64,000 nt of DNA, taken from assembly GCF_001704415.2 (NCBI RefSeq), contig NC_030813.1, positions 13,100,001 to 13,164,000 on the forward strand, in the 5' to 3' direction. The notes beneath the pieces are model-generated. The model was not told the origin of the DNA and did no database searches. It was given only the letters and a program-made list of their open reading frames with translations. The position numbers were made by a program, and so were the translations under genes. This DNA comes from Capra hircus (Eukaryota > Chordata > Mammalia > Artiodactyla > Bovidae). How positions within the stretch are numbered: the stretch's first letter is position 1; every line of letters begins with the position of its first letter. Positions 10,061 to 21,380 of the stretch are shown here, piece by piece.

Positions 10061-12358
10061 TAACTTAAATACTTTAACTTAATTAAACGTCATTTATTCA
10101 CCATTGTGTAAGGCCAAGAGCCCTGGTTTAATTTCATGACGGCAATATCAAGTTTTAAGCCTTCTTCCTTGCATACACCACAGCCTCAAAGGAGAGTCTA
10201 CTACTTCAAATTTCAGTGTAAGTGGAGGGAAAGTGTCAAGCCAAATGCGTGAAGAGGAAATTCTCTCTAATCTTTTAGTTTTCGGGCCCACCTTGACTCA
10301 CCTTTATTATCTTTCCAAAGTGTTCCATTTTTCATAAAAATAACTTTTTTCAAATATGTTTTATCTGCTTTTATAACACATATGTTTGCATAACTACAAT
10401 CACAAATACAAACAGAAACACAAGTGACCGTGAGTACGCATACAACTCCCAGGTAGACCAGAGAGTGGCCTCTCACCACATGCGTTCAGCAATCATGGCC
10501 CCCTTCACCATATTCTCCAGGGAAAGGAGTATATAAATTAATCCAGCCTGGGGCTCCATGAGCACCTACTGTACTCTGCCACAAGCTAAGACAGGCTTGC
10601 ATCCTTTGTACAAGACACTTTTATTTTCATAGAATTTGTCTAGAAATATTTCATATTCTCAGATTTCCTAAAAAACCTAAAATATTTTCTGTTTATATTA
10701 AGTGATGAAATCAACAGAATCTAGGAGTTTTTTTGCTTTGCTTTGTTTTTTAATCTTTCAATTATTGATGCTTTACACCTAGTATTCTTGCTTAATTCTA
10801 ATGTGGATAATTCCATGTTGCCTACATCAATTTTTCCAAAGTTTCAATTAGATACAGTATCCTTTGATTCTGATCCTAAATCAACATTCTTATTGTTTTA
10901 AACCATGGTCCAGCTGCCAAATTCCATTTACCAGATCAGGTTTCCAGCCATTCCAATTAGTAAACATCATTCAGAATCTGAAATGAAAAACACATTTTAA
11001 ACTACAAATGAATATTTCGGCAACTAAAAATTAATATTTTCTTCTTTTCTAACTAAGCTGGCAACCTTGACCCTAACATTGCTTGAAATTACTTTTGTAC
11101 TTTTTCCCCTGTATGTGGGACTATAAAAACAATTCACGGGTAAAAAGCTTAGAGGAAAAAATGTCTTTATTCACAACAGCTGATATTCAGATTTCATTAA
11201 ACAAAAATATATATTAGCTAACTTTGTTCTGCATTTTCCAAGTCTCTATAAATGTTATCATACTTTCATGATTTAAAAAATAAAGGAAAGAAGTATACAT
11301 TACCTATTTTAAATTGTGCTATAGAATATATTTGATAACATAATAATTTATGATACAGTAGGTAAATAACACTTAAAATGTATATTTTCATTCTTATAAA
11401 GAAGAATGAGAATTCAGATTATAAGAAAATAGTTAATAACACTGTAATTGAAAAAAAAAAAAGAAAAACTATTTTTGTATGTTAGGCATAGTTATGATTT
11501 TTACTTTCTTTTTTACCTTATCTGTACATCTGTTTTGGAGCTATTGCCCAAGAAACAAACCACTGGAGCTATTCTCCAGGGAAACACTGCATTATGCCAT
11601 ATTCCTCTCAGTTGAGGGCTTCGGGTGAAGGTGAAAAGGACTAAGATCCTTCCTAATTCATCAATCCTGACCTAATCCTAATTTATCAATCTCTTTGAGG
11701 AATTTATAGGGAAGTTACCAACCTCTAGTCTAATCAAATAGAGGAAAAGGAAAGAGGATCAGAGGATACAGATAGGGAATCCCCTGATCATATTTGTATG
11801 TGATAACTAAATGGAAGCAGCAAGTTTTATTTTCCTGCTTCAATCAAAAACTACAAATCTCTCTTCAACCTATAAAGCTAACTTTTCTAATTACAGTCAG
11901 GAGCTAGTTTCCTGGAAGAAGATGATGATTTGCTGTTAGCATTTCACACTCTGCATAATGGGGTAAGCTTGCTATATCTCAGTCAATCTGGCAAACACAT
12001 CCCTAAAACTCAAGAGCTATCTCATCACAACTATCAATAGACAGAATTGTTTCCCTACACGATTAGGTTGCAACGCTCACGGACTTTGTAAACAACCAGT
12101 ATATTAACTACAACAAAATAAAATGGGGCATTCTTTACCAGACCTGCACAAGCACTTTCCAGTAGAACTTTCTGTAATGATGGAAACATTTAGAATTTCC
12201 CCAAAGAAGTATAATTTGTTCAAAATAATTAGGAGAAGAGAGAGATGATGTGAGAAGAAAGGGTTTGGAAGAAACTTTTAAGCATAATGGCTATATTCAC
12301 TATCTTGACTATGGTGATGGTTTCAGATTTATCTTAAATCTATCAAAGTGTATACTTT
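10061..12358. other. Long AT-rich unique stretch
   Basis: About 2.3 kb with no recognised repeat apart from short A/T runs (for example near 11450-11465). An isolated TATAAA at 10532-10537 has no supporting promoter context. Open frames are short and without motif. I see no gene. Confidence 0.55.
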
Positions 12359-12366
12359 AAATATGT

Positions 12367-12500
12367 GCTGCTGCTGCTGCTGCTGCTGCTAAGTTGCTTC
12401 AGCCGTGTCCGACTCTGTGAGACCCCATACACAGCAGCCCACCAGGCTCCCTAGTCCCTGGGATTCTCCAGGCAAGAACACTGGAGTGGGTTGCCATTTC
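12367..12500 (-). mobile_element. Bov-A2 SINE monomer with (CTG)n
   Basis: Antisense Bov-A unit: the (TGC)n run at the left end is the AGC tail of the SINE read in reverse. The body has 'gactctgtgagaccccat' and 'ggcaagaacactggagtggg'. TSD aaatatgt at 12359-12366 and 12501-12508. Confidence 0.9.
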
Positions 12501-12508
12501 AAATATGT

Positions 12509-13111
12509 ACAGTTTAATACATTTTAATTACATGTCTATAAAATCGTGTGTGTGTGTATCCCACTGTGCTAGAAACACATAGGATATATCCCTTCTATTA
12601 AAAAATTTATATGTCTAACTTTTTCCCTAACTTTCAACACAAACACATACACAGATAATTTTATATTTGGTGCCTCTGAGGTATCTTCACCTGGCTGATC
12701 AATCGATACTTCAAACTCAGTATTTGCCAAACTCAGTCCTGTCTTAAGGAAAGTTTCTCTTTCTCTCAGCAATTAAAGAGCTGCTTTAGGGTGTACAACT
12801 GAGGTCTCAATTCAAGAAGCTGATCTTTGTCGATCCAAGAATTCTGAAACGTCAGAATACAGACGAAAGTCCAGGGAAACCAGCACCAAGTACCTCCTAG
12901 CTGGAGACACTGAAGAGGCAAGTGGAACAAGATCACACAGAATGGCTAAGTGCAAGGAATTCGAAACGTAATGGGAAACCACGGGGGGATTTAGGCAGAG
13001 ATTTAATTTTCAGAGCTCCCTTTGTAGTTGCTATGTTTGTTTATACAGATAATACATTCCCATGGTTCAAGAGTGCAATACCTATTAAAATGTATACAGC
13101 AAAAAGCCTTC
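12509..13111. other. Unique sequence
   Basis: Contains a short GT run (12547-12559). Small open frames on both strands (12569-12772 minus, 12922-13119 plus) have no recognisable domain. No gene supported. Confidence 0.5.
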
Positions 13112-13613
13112 TGTATTAGTTTTCCATTGCTATGTAACAAATTACTCTAAAACTTAATGGCTTAGAATAATAAACAATTATTATTTCACAGTTTCTGTGG
13201 GTCAGAGAATGGACAGTGACTTGACTGGGTGGTTCTATCTCAGGGTCTCCGAGGAAGTTGCATCAAAACACAGGCTAGGACTCCAAGCATCTGAAGTTTG
13301 TTAGGACAGAGGATCTGTATCCAGGAAGGGACACACACATGGCTGCTGTCTGGAGGCCTCAGTTCTTCAACAGATGGACCTCTCTACAGGTATGGGGCTG
13401 TTTGAGGGGCCCCCACCAAGGTAGGTGGCTTCCTCTAGAGCTACTGATGCAACAGAACAGGATAGAAGCCACATATCTTTTATAACCCAGCCTTACAAGT
13501 TTTGGCAATGCCCTGCCCAGGAGCCAGCCCCATTCAGTGCAGGAGAGTATCACACAGGACGTAAATGTTAGGAGGTGGGAATCTTTAGAGACTGTTTTAG
13601 AAACTGGCTACCA
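13112..13613 (+). mobile_element. Solo LTR, MLT1-type (ERVL-MaLR)
   Basis: Starts with 'tgtattagttttccattgct' and continues 'aacaaattactctaaaactt', 'atttcacagtttctgtggg', the typical opening of MLT1 LTRs. It ends near 'aactggctacca', giving TG...CA ends. About 500 bp. No internal retroviral region is adjacent, so a solo LTR from an old endogenous element. Confidence 0.85.
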
Positions 13614-14148
13614 TAATCCTATCCATTTTATCTTTTATGCAACTTCCACCTTTTTTTTTTCCAAATTTACCTTTCAAGTCCTATTTCAGGGCTGACATCT
13701 TTCCTGAACTTCTCATATTGGTCAGAAAATATAATCTCTCCTTCAATGAGTCCCCCTTAGTATTTTATGCCCAGAATACCATTAATAATAAGAGTCACTG
13801 AAAAAGGAGAAATCATGGAGAAAAGAACCAGTTTGGTTTGGAAAACACTGAATTTGAAGTATCCAATTGATCAACCAGGTGAAGCTATCTCAGAAGCAGC
13901 AAATATATATTTCTGTGTCTATATGTGTGTGTATGTGTGTATCTAAAGTTGGGGGAAGAGTTAGACATATAGGTTTGAAGTTACCAGTTGACATACAGAT
14001 TTTGAAGTCACACACTTACAGAAAAATCTGGAGTCACTAAGGTATGGAATAAGTGACAGGACAGTTGGCACCATGAGAATCCACTGAGTAAAATCCAAGG
14101 TTGGTCATTTACTCATTCAAGAAATAATTTGCTATCAACCATAATGCA
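13614..14148. other. Unique sequence with TG run
   Basis: A short T-run (about 13651-13660) and a (TG)n-like run at 13921-13942. No repeat family or gene recognised. Confidence 0.5.
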
Positions 14149-14242
14149 TGAACTGTGGTGTTGAAGAAGACTGTTGAGAGTCCCTAGGACTGCAAGGAGA
14201 TCCAACCAGTCCATTCTGAAGGAGATCAGCCCTGGGTTTTAT
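14149..14242 (+). mobile_element. Internal BovB fragment without 3' end
   Basis: About 94 bp matching only the segment 'tgaactgtggtgtt' through 'gagatcagccctggg' of BovB. Unlike every other BovB copy in the window, it lacks the 3' terminus. It must come from a truncated RNA, a later deletion, or filler DNA at a repaired break. Confidence 0.85.
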
Positions 14243-14355
14243 GAATCCCTTTCATCTGTTTCGTGCTCAGTTTATATGTATTGGCTTTCTCTTTACTTAA
14301 ACAACCAACATCTGAATAGCAACACTGGCAAACGACTGACTATAGACACGCACGA

Positions 14356-14586
14356 GTGCGTGCTGAGTCACTTCAGTCATGTCTGACTCTTTGTGGCCCT
14401 ACGGATCGTAGCCCACCAGGCTCCTCTGTCCATGGCATTCTCCAGGCAAGAATACTAGAAAGGGTTGCCTGGGATGCCCGTGCCCTCCTCCAGAGTATCT
14501 TACCGATCCAGGGATGGAAATCACGTCCCAGCGTCTCCAGCACTGGCAGGCAAGTTCCTTACCACTAGCGCCACCCAGGAAGCCCA
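14356..14586 (-). mobile_element. Bov-tA SINE
   Basis: Antisense, near full-length. Left end with 'cttcagtcatgtctgactct', right end 'ccacccaggaagccc' (tRNA-derived head on the minus strand). Moderately diverged. Confidence 0.9.
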
Positions 14587-15051
14587 TACACATTCATGAA
14601 ACCACTTTAAACTGTTGGAAAGACACTGAACACGCCACGGAAAAAAAAAAAATCCAAATATTCAAGGAGCATTTCACCTTTGCTTTAATGATAAATACGC
14701 GGGAAAAGGTAATTAGAGAGTTGAAACATAATTTCTCAGAAAGGGTTTCATTCGTCTAAGCATGTCTTGCCTAAAATTTTAAAAACAGACTAGTTATCCT
14801 GCCTGTCTCTCAGTTTTCCAATCCACACTTGAAACAATCATCCAACAAATATTTATTGAGCTGCTAAGTAGAAGGCACTATTCCATGCCCCAGAAATGCA
14901 GGAGATACTGTAATTATTCATTCCTGCTAAAAACTCCCACGGACTTCCTATTGATTACAAAGAAAGTCTATACTTATTGGCAAGGCAATCGTCATCTTTC
15001 ATAATCACAGTCAAATTTGAGTCTAGGGTCATTTGTCACCATTACTTTAGG
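14587..15051. other. Mostly unique, with old repeat traces
   Basis: A12 run at 14641-14652. At about 14838-14900, 'aacaaatatttattgag' followed by a degenerate 'ggcactattccatgcc' is the start of an old mammalian repeat of uncertain family. The 14930-15030 part may belong to another old repeat. No gene. Confidence 0.45.
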
Positions 15052-15178
15052 TCAGTGGTTATCAGCCATTTTAATCTTAGGACCCTCTCACAGTTACAAA
15101 AAGTTATGAAGAACCTCAAAGAACTTTAGTTTATGAGTTATAGCTATCCATATTTATCATATTCAAATTTAAAAACAT
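15052..15178 (+). repeat. Possible old DNA transposon fragment
   Basis: 'gtcagtggttatcagcc' followed by 'aggaccctctcacag' and 'gaacctcaaagaactttag' resembles a hAT-type non-autonomous element common in mammals. Diverged; family not assigned. Confidence 0.4.
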
Positions 15179-15189
15179 GAACTCTAAAA

Positions 15190-15790
15190 ATGTTTTTCAA
15201 ATCATTTTGCACATGGACTATTCTCTAAGATACACCATATATTTTGCCATAAAATAAAGAACTGAAAGTATATGAAGAATATTCTCCAACCATAAGAGAA
15301 TGAAATTAGAAACCTATAACAGCAGAAAATATTAAAAATTTTTAAATATGTAGAAAATAAATAACATACTTCTAGTAACCAATGGGTCAAAGAAGAAATC
15401 ACAAGGGTTATTAGATAATCCTTTGAGATGAATTAACATGAAAACACAACATAACAAAACTTATGGATTGGAATGATAGCAGGGGGGAAATTATAGCTGT
15501 ATACATGCATGTTAAAAATATTTCAAGTCAAAAACCTAATGTTTCACTTTAAGAAACTAGAAAAAGAAGAGCAGAGTAAACCAAAAGCAAACAGAAAGAA
15601 GGAAAAAATAAAGATTGGAGAATAACTAACAGACAATAGAAAAAATATCAAAAAAAACACAAAAGTTGGTTCTTTGAAAAGATCAACAAACTGACAAATT
15701 TTAATTGGATTGACCAAGAAAAAAAAAAGGATTCTCAAATTCCTAAAATCAGGAATGAAAAAGGAGAATTTTTTAAAAAAAAGGAGTATC
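15190..15790 (+). mobile_element. Old L1 ORF2 fragment
   Basis: Follows the L1 ORF2 order between the endonuclease and RT regions: 'cacatggactattctctaag', 'agaatgaaattagaaacc', 'catgaaaacacaacataac', 'gttggttctttgaaaagatc', 'atcaggaatgaaaaagg'. Full of indels and stops. An ancient mammalian L1M. Confidence 0.85.
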
Positions 15791-15832
15791 CAAAATGCCA
15801 AAACAGTACTGAAAAAGAACATGGTTTAGAGG

Positions 15833-16172
15833 GGACTGCAAGGAGATCGAACCTGTCAGTCCTAAAGGAAATCAGTCTTGAATATTCATTGGAAAGACTG
15901 ACGCTGAAGCTGAAATTCTAATATTTTGGCCACCTGATGCAAAGAACTGACTCATTGGAAAAGACCCTGATGCTGGGAAAGATTGAAGGTGGGAGAAGGA
16001 GACGACAGAGGATGAGATGGTTGGATGGCATCACCTACACGATGGACATGAGTTTGAGTAGGCTCCAGGAGTTAGTGATGGACATGGAAGCCGGGTGTGC
16101 TGAAGTCCATGGGGTCGCAAAGCGACGGACACAACTGAGCGACTGAACTGAACTGAACTGAACTGAACTGAA
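15833..16172 (+). mobile_element. BovB LINE 3' fragment
   Basis: 5'-truncated BovB of 340 bp from 'ggactgcaaggagatc' to the terminal repeat, which here has five AACTG units (16144-16172). An older subfamily variant ('tgatgcaaagaactgactca'). It sits between old L1 pieces and may interrupt that L1. Confidence 0.9.
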
Positions 16173-16187
16173 GGAAGTGGGAAAGCG

Positions 16188-16365
16188 GAATGACTGCTAA
16201 CAGGTACAGAGTTTTCAGATATAGAGTTTCTTTTGGGGGTGATGAAAATATTATAATGGAATTAAATAGAGTTATTTGCACAACTCTATGAATATGCTTT
16301 AAAAAATACATTGCTTTAAAATGGTGAATTTTACAGTATACATATTATAACTCAATTTTTTTAAA
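16188..16365 (+). mobile_element. Old L1 3'-UTR fragment
   Basis: Contains 'ctgctaacaggtacagag', 'tttgggggtgatgaaaat', 'tttgcacaactctatgaat' and 'ggtgaattttacagtat' in L1M order. Possibly the 3' part of the same element as 15190-15790, with the intervening ORF2 lost. Confidence 0.7.
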
Positions 16366-16635
16366 CAACCGAATTTATACAAAAAGTAATGCAAAAAAAG
16401 AAGAAAAACAGCAGAAATAACAAATTAAGATCATTCACCAGAAAAATGCTCCCCAAAACAGACAAGATTTAATCAAAAATATTGATATGCTTTTTAAACT
16501 TTTAAAAGTAATCGCATTTATAAAAATAAGAGCACAAACTAAAAATACAAGTACTTAGGGAAGATAAGGAGATATCAATACTTTCAAAGGAGATAAAACA
16601 TGAGCTGGTAGAAATCAAGAAAAAATTAAAAGCCC

Positions 16636-17008
16636 TCTGGAGTTTCCTAGTGGCCTAGTAGTTAGGATTCCAGACTTTCACTGCCAGGGCCCAGGGTTCA
16701 ATCCCTGGTCAGTGAACTGAGATCCCACAAGCTGTGTTGCTGCTGCTGCTAAGTCGCTTCAGTCATGTCTGACTCTGTGCGACCCCACAGACGGCAGCCC
16801 ACCAGGCTCCCCCATCCTTGGGACTCTCCAGGCAAGAACACTGCAGTGGGTTGCCATTTCCTTCTCCAATGCATGAAAGTGAAAAGTGAAAGTGAAGTCG
16901 CTCAATCGTGTCCAACTCTTAGCGACCCCATGGACTGCAGCCCACCAGGCTCCTCTGTCCATGGGATTTTCCAGGCAAGACTACAAGCTGTGTAACAGAC
17001 CTCAAAAA
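16636..17008 (+). mobile_element. CHR SINE, split by a Bov-A2
   Basis: Head and B-box part 16636-16737 ('ccagggttcaatccctgg'), tail 16994-17008. A complete Bov-A2 lies between copies of an 11-bp TSD, so the CHR element is the older of the two. Confidence 0.85.
16738..16982 (-). mobile_element. Bov-A2 SINE (dimer) nested in CHR
   Basis: Antisense two-unit Bov-A2: (TGC)n, unit one, an AAGTG-rich linker (16876-16900), unit two. Target-site duplication acaagctgtgt at 16727-16737 and 16983-16993. The duplicated target is CHR tail sequence. Confidence 0.95.
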
Positions 17009-17014
17009 AGGAAA

Positions 17015-17690
17015 TCATTATAAAAGCAGAAAAAGGGGACATTACAGAGAAAACATAAGATTTTTTAGAGTATAATAAAGGAGAACTTAGAAATCCAGTA
17101 TAGCATAAATCTAGAAAATCGCTAGACCTATAGAAATAGAAATAATTTTATATTGTATGGAAAAGTAATTTGAAGTAATTGCACAAACTTAGATATATTT
17201 ACAATTTATGGCAAGCTTTGATACAAGGAAGTAACTATTCTGACACAGACCAAGACTGATAAACTACCACAAAAGTTTATCAGCAGACAATGTAGAATTG
17301 TTAGGGAAAAGGAAAAGACCATAGTTTCCGCTAGATATAATTGACTTTTGTTGTTTATTTATAGTAGCTTTATTCATTATCACCACAAAATAGAAGCAAC
17401 CAAGATGTCTTTTAGTAGGTAGATGGATAATAGACATAAGCTACTTATGAGAAAGTTAAGAATTTAACATTGGGACCGCAATATAAAGCTTCCATATCTT
17501 TAAAAAATAATAATAAACATGAAGAAAAACATGTAAAAAGTTTACACCAGTGTTAACATCAAAAATTAACTTAATTTCCGGGTGGTTGGACAATAAATGA
17601 ACTTTATTATCTTCATTTTGCTTGTGTTTTTTAAATATTGTATTAACATCAATTTTCTGTAATAACTAAATTTAAAAACTATAAAAAAGA
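17015..17690 (+). mobile_element. Old L1 remnants (tentative)
   Basis: 17030-17280 shows 'ggggacattacagag' and 'accaagactgataaactacc', like L1 ORF2. 17345-17465 has 'agcaaccaagatgtcttt' and 'aggtagatggataa', like late ORF2. 17500-17690 has a diverged L1M 3' end. Large internal losses; assignment moderate. Confidence 0.5.
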
Positions 17691-17965
17691 ACAATGATAT
17701 ATATTGTGTGCTATATAAATATAATTATGTATCTGAAGAGTATTCTGCTTCTTATCATTATTCTTCTGCCGTTTGGGTTTAGCAACTGTCTTTTTATTGT
17801 CATTATATAATCTCATATAAATTGTTCCCTTAGGTATGTGGACTAAGACCTTAACTAGTCCTCTGCACAGTAAAGATTTTTATGTTCTTACCAGCAGCTG
17901 GATATGCAGCACTATTGCATCATGCTGCTTAAGGATTTTTCCTGTCTAGGATTTACAGGAGGTAC

Positions 17966-18546
17966 AGCAGATGGTGACTGCAGCCATGAAATTAAAAGAC
18001 GCTTACTCCTTGGAAGGAAAGTTATGACCAACCTAGATAGCATATTCAAAAGCAGAGACATTACTTTGCCAGCAAAGGTCCGTCTAGTCAAGGCTATGGT
18101 TTTTCCAGTGGTCATGTATGGATGTGAGAGTTGGACTGTGAAGAAAGCTGAGCGCTGAAGAATTGATGCTTTTGAACTGTGGTGTTGGAGAAGACTCTTG
18201 AGAGTCCCCTGGACTGCAAGGAGATCCAACCAGTCCATTCTAAAGGAGATCAGCCCTGGGTGTTCTTTGGAAGGAATGATGCTAAAGCTGAAACTCCAGT
18301 ACTTTGGCCACCTCACGCGAAGAGTTGACTCATTGGAAAAGATTCTGATGCTGGGAGGGATTGGGGGCAGGAGGAGAAGGGGACGACCGAGGATGAGATG
18401 GCTGGATGGCATCACGGACTCGATGGACGTGAGTCTGAGTGAACTCCGGGAGATGGTGATGGACAGGGAGGCCTGGCACGCTGCGATTCATGGGGTCGCA
18501 GAGTCGGACACGACTGAGCGACTGAACTGAACTGAACTGAACTGAA
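17966..18546 (+). mobile_element. BovB LINE 3' fragment, left arm of inverted pair
   Basis: 5'-truncated, 581 bp, relatively young: from 'gcagatggtgactgcag' to four terminal ACTGA-type units. It carries stops and one frame change, so it encodes nothing complete. It faces a nearly identical-length BovB on the opposite strand at 18849. Confidence 0.95.
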
Positions 18547-18770
18547 GAGGACATAAATTATAGTCACAAAGTATGCCCAATAACAAATAATTAAGAATAT
18601 TTAGTTCTCCAAAAGATAATTTTTCCTTGCTGTACCATATATCATACCCCAATTTAAAAACAATTACGGGTAGTATTTCTTTAAGAAAGACAGTAGTGCT
18701 GACTTATTAAAACAGAATGCTTCATAAATGTAGCAAAATGATTCACCAAACAATCAAGCAAAGTTAAAAG

Positions 18771-18812
18771 TGTGTGTGTGTGTACATATATGTACACACA
18801 TATATGTGTATT
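18771..18812. repeat. Alternating purine-pyrimidine tract
   Basis: (TG)n followed by TACATATATG-type sequence; almost uninterrupted alternation. It includes the self-complementary 16-mer tgtacatatatgtaca at 18781-18796. It lies in the spacer between the inverted BovB arms. Confidence 0.9.
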
Positions 18813-18848
18813 AGTTAATTAGTAAATTAAATTAATAAGTTAGCTATT

Positions 18849-19432
18849 AGTTCAGTTCAGTTCAGTTCAGTCGCTCAGCCATGTCCGACTCTTTGCGACC
18901 CCATGAATCACAGCACGCCAGGCCTCCCTGTCCATCACCAACTCCCGGAGTTCATTTAGACTCACATTCATCGAGTCAGTGATGCCATCCAGCCATCTCA
19001 TCCTCTGTCGTCCCCTTCTCCTCCTGCCCCCAATCCGTCTCAGCATCAAAGTCTTTTCCAATGAGTCAACTCTTCACATGAGGTGGCCAGAGTACTGGAG
19101 TTTCAGCTTCAGCATCATTCCTTCCAAAGAAATCCCAGGGTTGATCTCCTTCAGAATGGACTCGTTGGATCTCCTTGCAGTCCAAGGGACTCTCAAGAGT
19201 CTTCTCCAACACCACAGTTCAAAAGCATCAATTCTTCGGCGCTCTGTCTTCTTCACAGTCCAACTCTCACATCCATACATGACCACTGGAAAAACCATAG
19301 CCTTAACTAGACGGACCTTGTCTTCAAAGTAACGTCTCTGCTTTTGAATATGCTATCTAGGTTGGTCATAAGTTTTCTTCCAAGGAGTAAGCATCTTTTA
19401 ATTTCATGGCTGCAGTCACCATCTGCAGTGAT
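18849..19432 (-). mobile_element. BovB LINE 3' fragment, right arm of inverted pair
   Basis: Antisense, 584 bp. The terminal repeat is at the left ('ttcagttcagttcagttcag'). The 5' truncation point at 19432 is within about 7 nt of the equivalent point in the plus-strand copy. Each copy has its own private substitutions (for example near 19316-19325), which favours separate insertions over a recent inverted duplication. Confidence 0.95.
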
Positions 19433-19434
19433 TC

Positions 19435-19907
19435 CCACAAAACACTATTCAATAACTGAAATGCACATTGCTATGGAAAAATAACTGAGTAATTAATTTC
19501 TTTAAAACTTGGAGCAATGACTTTCTTGGAATGAATACATAAGAAATCTAGTGGACCATCCTCTGACAATAATAGATGTTTTTAAAACTGCAAGGAAATT
19601 TGTGAAACATCCATCTTCAATGTTTCAAGTATATATGTCAGAAAATAAATCTTAGGTAAATGAAAATATCTATATTTTTAAGGTTATGGTATAAAATGAA
19701 ATTAGACACCTTATAGTGTTTTCTATCATTACCTTTTATGAATTCTAACTGCAGCAAAACTTCATTCTATTGACTCTGTTCCCCAACTCCACACCACATT
19801 ATGCTTTGCCCTCATCATTCTGTAAGCAGTTCAATCATCTATTTTTCATGGGTGAACCTAGCAGTACCTACAGTGAGATTACTGCCACAAAACACATCCT
19901 TTTTATG
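19435..19907. other. Unique sequence
   Basis: AT-rich, with short motif-less open frames that run on into the following SINE. No repeat or gene recognised. Confidence 0.5.
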
Positions 19908-19915
19908 TTATACTT

Positions 19916-20146
19916 GGGCTTTTCTAAAGGCTCAGACAGTAAAGGACCTGCCTGCAATGCAGGAGATATGGGTTCAATTCCTGGATCAGGAAGATCCCCT
20001 GGAGAAGGCAATGGCTACCCACTCCAGTATTCTTGCCCAGAGAATTCCATAGACAGAGGAGCCTGGACAGCTACAGTTCATGAGGTCACAAAGTGTCGGA
20101 CATGACTGAGCAACTAACACGCGTGCATGCACAAACACACGCGATA
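19916..20146 (+). mobile_element. Bov-tA SINE
   Basis: Full-length: head 'gggcttttctaaaggctcag', B-box-like 'gggttcaattcct', Bov-A unit, and an AC-rich tail to about 20143. Flanking direct repeats atgttatactt (ending 19915) and atattatactt (ending 20154) differ by one base. Confidence 0.9.
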
Positions 20147-20179
20147 TTATACTTATACCCCAGTATCTTTCAAAAAGAG

Positions 20180-20380
20180 ATTTTTAACCATTTTTTAAAT
20201 TGGGCTTCCCTTATGGCTCAGGTGGTAAAGAATCTGCCGGCAATGTGGGAGACCTGGGTTTGATCCCTGGGTTGTGAAGATTGAAAGATAGTTAATTTAC
20301 AATGTTGTGTTAGTTTCAGATGTACAGCAAAGTGAATCAGTTATATACATACATATATATTCTCTCACAGATTCAAAGAG
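20180..20380 (-). mobile_element. Ruminant L1 fragment, split
   Basis: Antisense L1 3'-UTR-like sequence. A T-rich left piece ends 'aaattg' (20201); the right piece continues 'gatagttaatttacaatg' and 'gtacagcaaagtgaatcag'. A truncated Bov-tA head is inserted between them. Confidence 0.65.
20202..20280 (+). mobile_element. Bov-tA head only
   Basis: Only the tRNA-derived head ('gcttcccttatggctcagg' to 'gggtttgatccctggg') is present; the Bov-A unit is missing. The left flank 'aaattg' and right flank 'agattga' may be a short TSD in the host L1. The truncation removes the SINE's 3' end, which is unusual. Confidence 0.7.
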
Positions 20381-21284
20381 ATTAAAAAAAAACAAATTTG
20401 AGTTAAAAACAGTACACAAACATTCCCATTGAGACCTTCTACAGTGATGAGTTTGGTATACACCAAAATTCATTGTAATTGCAAGTTAGAGAGGTTTCAA
20501 AATTTTTGAGAAAACAAAAGATGGGAAGGTTAATTTCTTTACTGTAATTTTTAAACTCTCTACATTAAGTTTCAGGACTGTTTACAAAGCTTTGGGGAGA
20601 TTATGACTCAAAATGCTGAGCCACAGTTCTCCCCGTTACTTTGGCAGCAAGTGAAGTCACCTGTACCATTGGGTGGATCAGAGTCATCATCACACACAGG
20701 TCTTAGCAAGTGCCATTCCTAAGGCTAACGAATCCCCAGGTTACTCCTAATAGTCCCTCAAAATAAAGGGTCATCAGCATAGAACCTAGCTGCTTTTATA
20801 TAATTTCAAAAGATAGCATGAGCTAATGAATCACTTTTGACCATGTACACAAGAAAAAAGTCTTGGAGGTGTGGGCTCAAAACCCTAATAAAAGTTATTG
20901 CTTTTTTCTCTTTTGTATTACTGGCAGTAAATAATGTCAACAGTCACAAAAATTAACCTATAAAATCAGCCCATAATGCAGCCTCTTCTTAGAGACAGAG
21001 TAGCAGAAGTTCAAGACAGGGAATGTCATATCTCCTGCTCCCGGGCCCTGATCAGTGCCTGATACATAATAAGTGGCAGTCTCTGAGATCATTAACACTC
21101 TGACATCTCATTTAAGATATGAACATACCTGAAGTAAGAATGTGCTATGTGCTGTTTCAAACTATAATTCGTCAATAGTGGGAACACAAAAGGAAAGTCA
21201 TCACTGCAGATGTTGGCAATGCCCATCTAAAAAAAAAAATCTTTAAAAATCCTTATCAATATGTTACTTAACTAGAAAGAAGTT
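20381..21284. other. AT-rich unique sequence
   Basis: No recognised repeat or gene. A poly(A) run lies at about 21231-21239. Confidence 0.5.
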
Positions 21285-21380
21285 CCCTTTCACAATGTAT
21301 ATGTATATCAGATCACCAAGATGTACACTTAAAATATTCCACCATTTTGTATGTTGATTATACTTAGGTTTAAAAAATCC
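21285..21380 (+). mobile_element. Old L1 3'-end fragment
   Basis: 'cagatcaccaagatgtacac' followed by 'aaaatattccaccattttg' and 'ttgattatacttagg' follows the 3' end of old L1 families ('tcaattatacctcaataaa'). Confidence 0.55.

Noticed and set aside
10532..10537. TATAAA as a promoter
   Set aside because: AT-rich background, no CpG or initiator context and no downstream gene.
15544..15822. 92-codon phenylalanine-rich minus frame as a membrane protein
   Set aside because: It is the reverse strand of an A-rich L1 ORF2 fragment; hydrophobicity comes from poly(T) codons.
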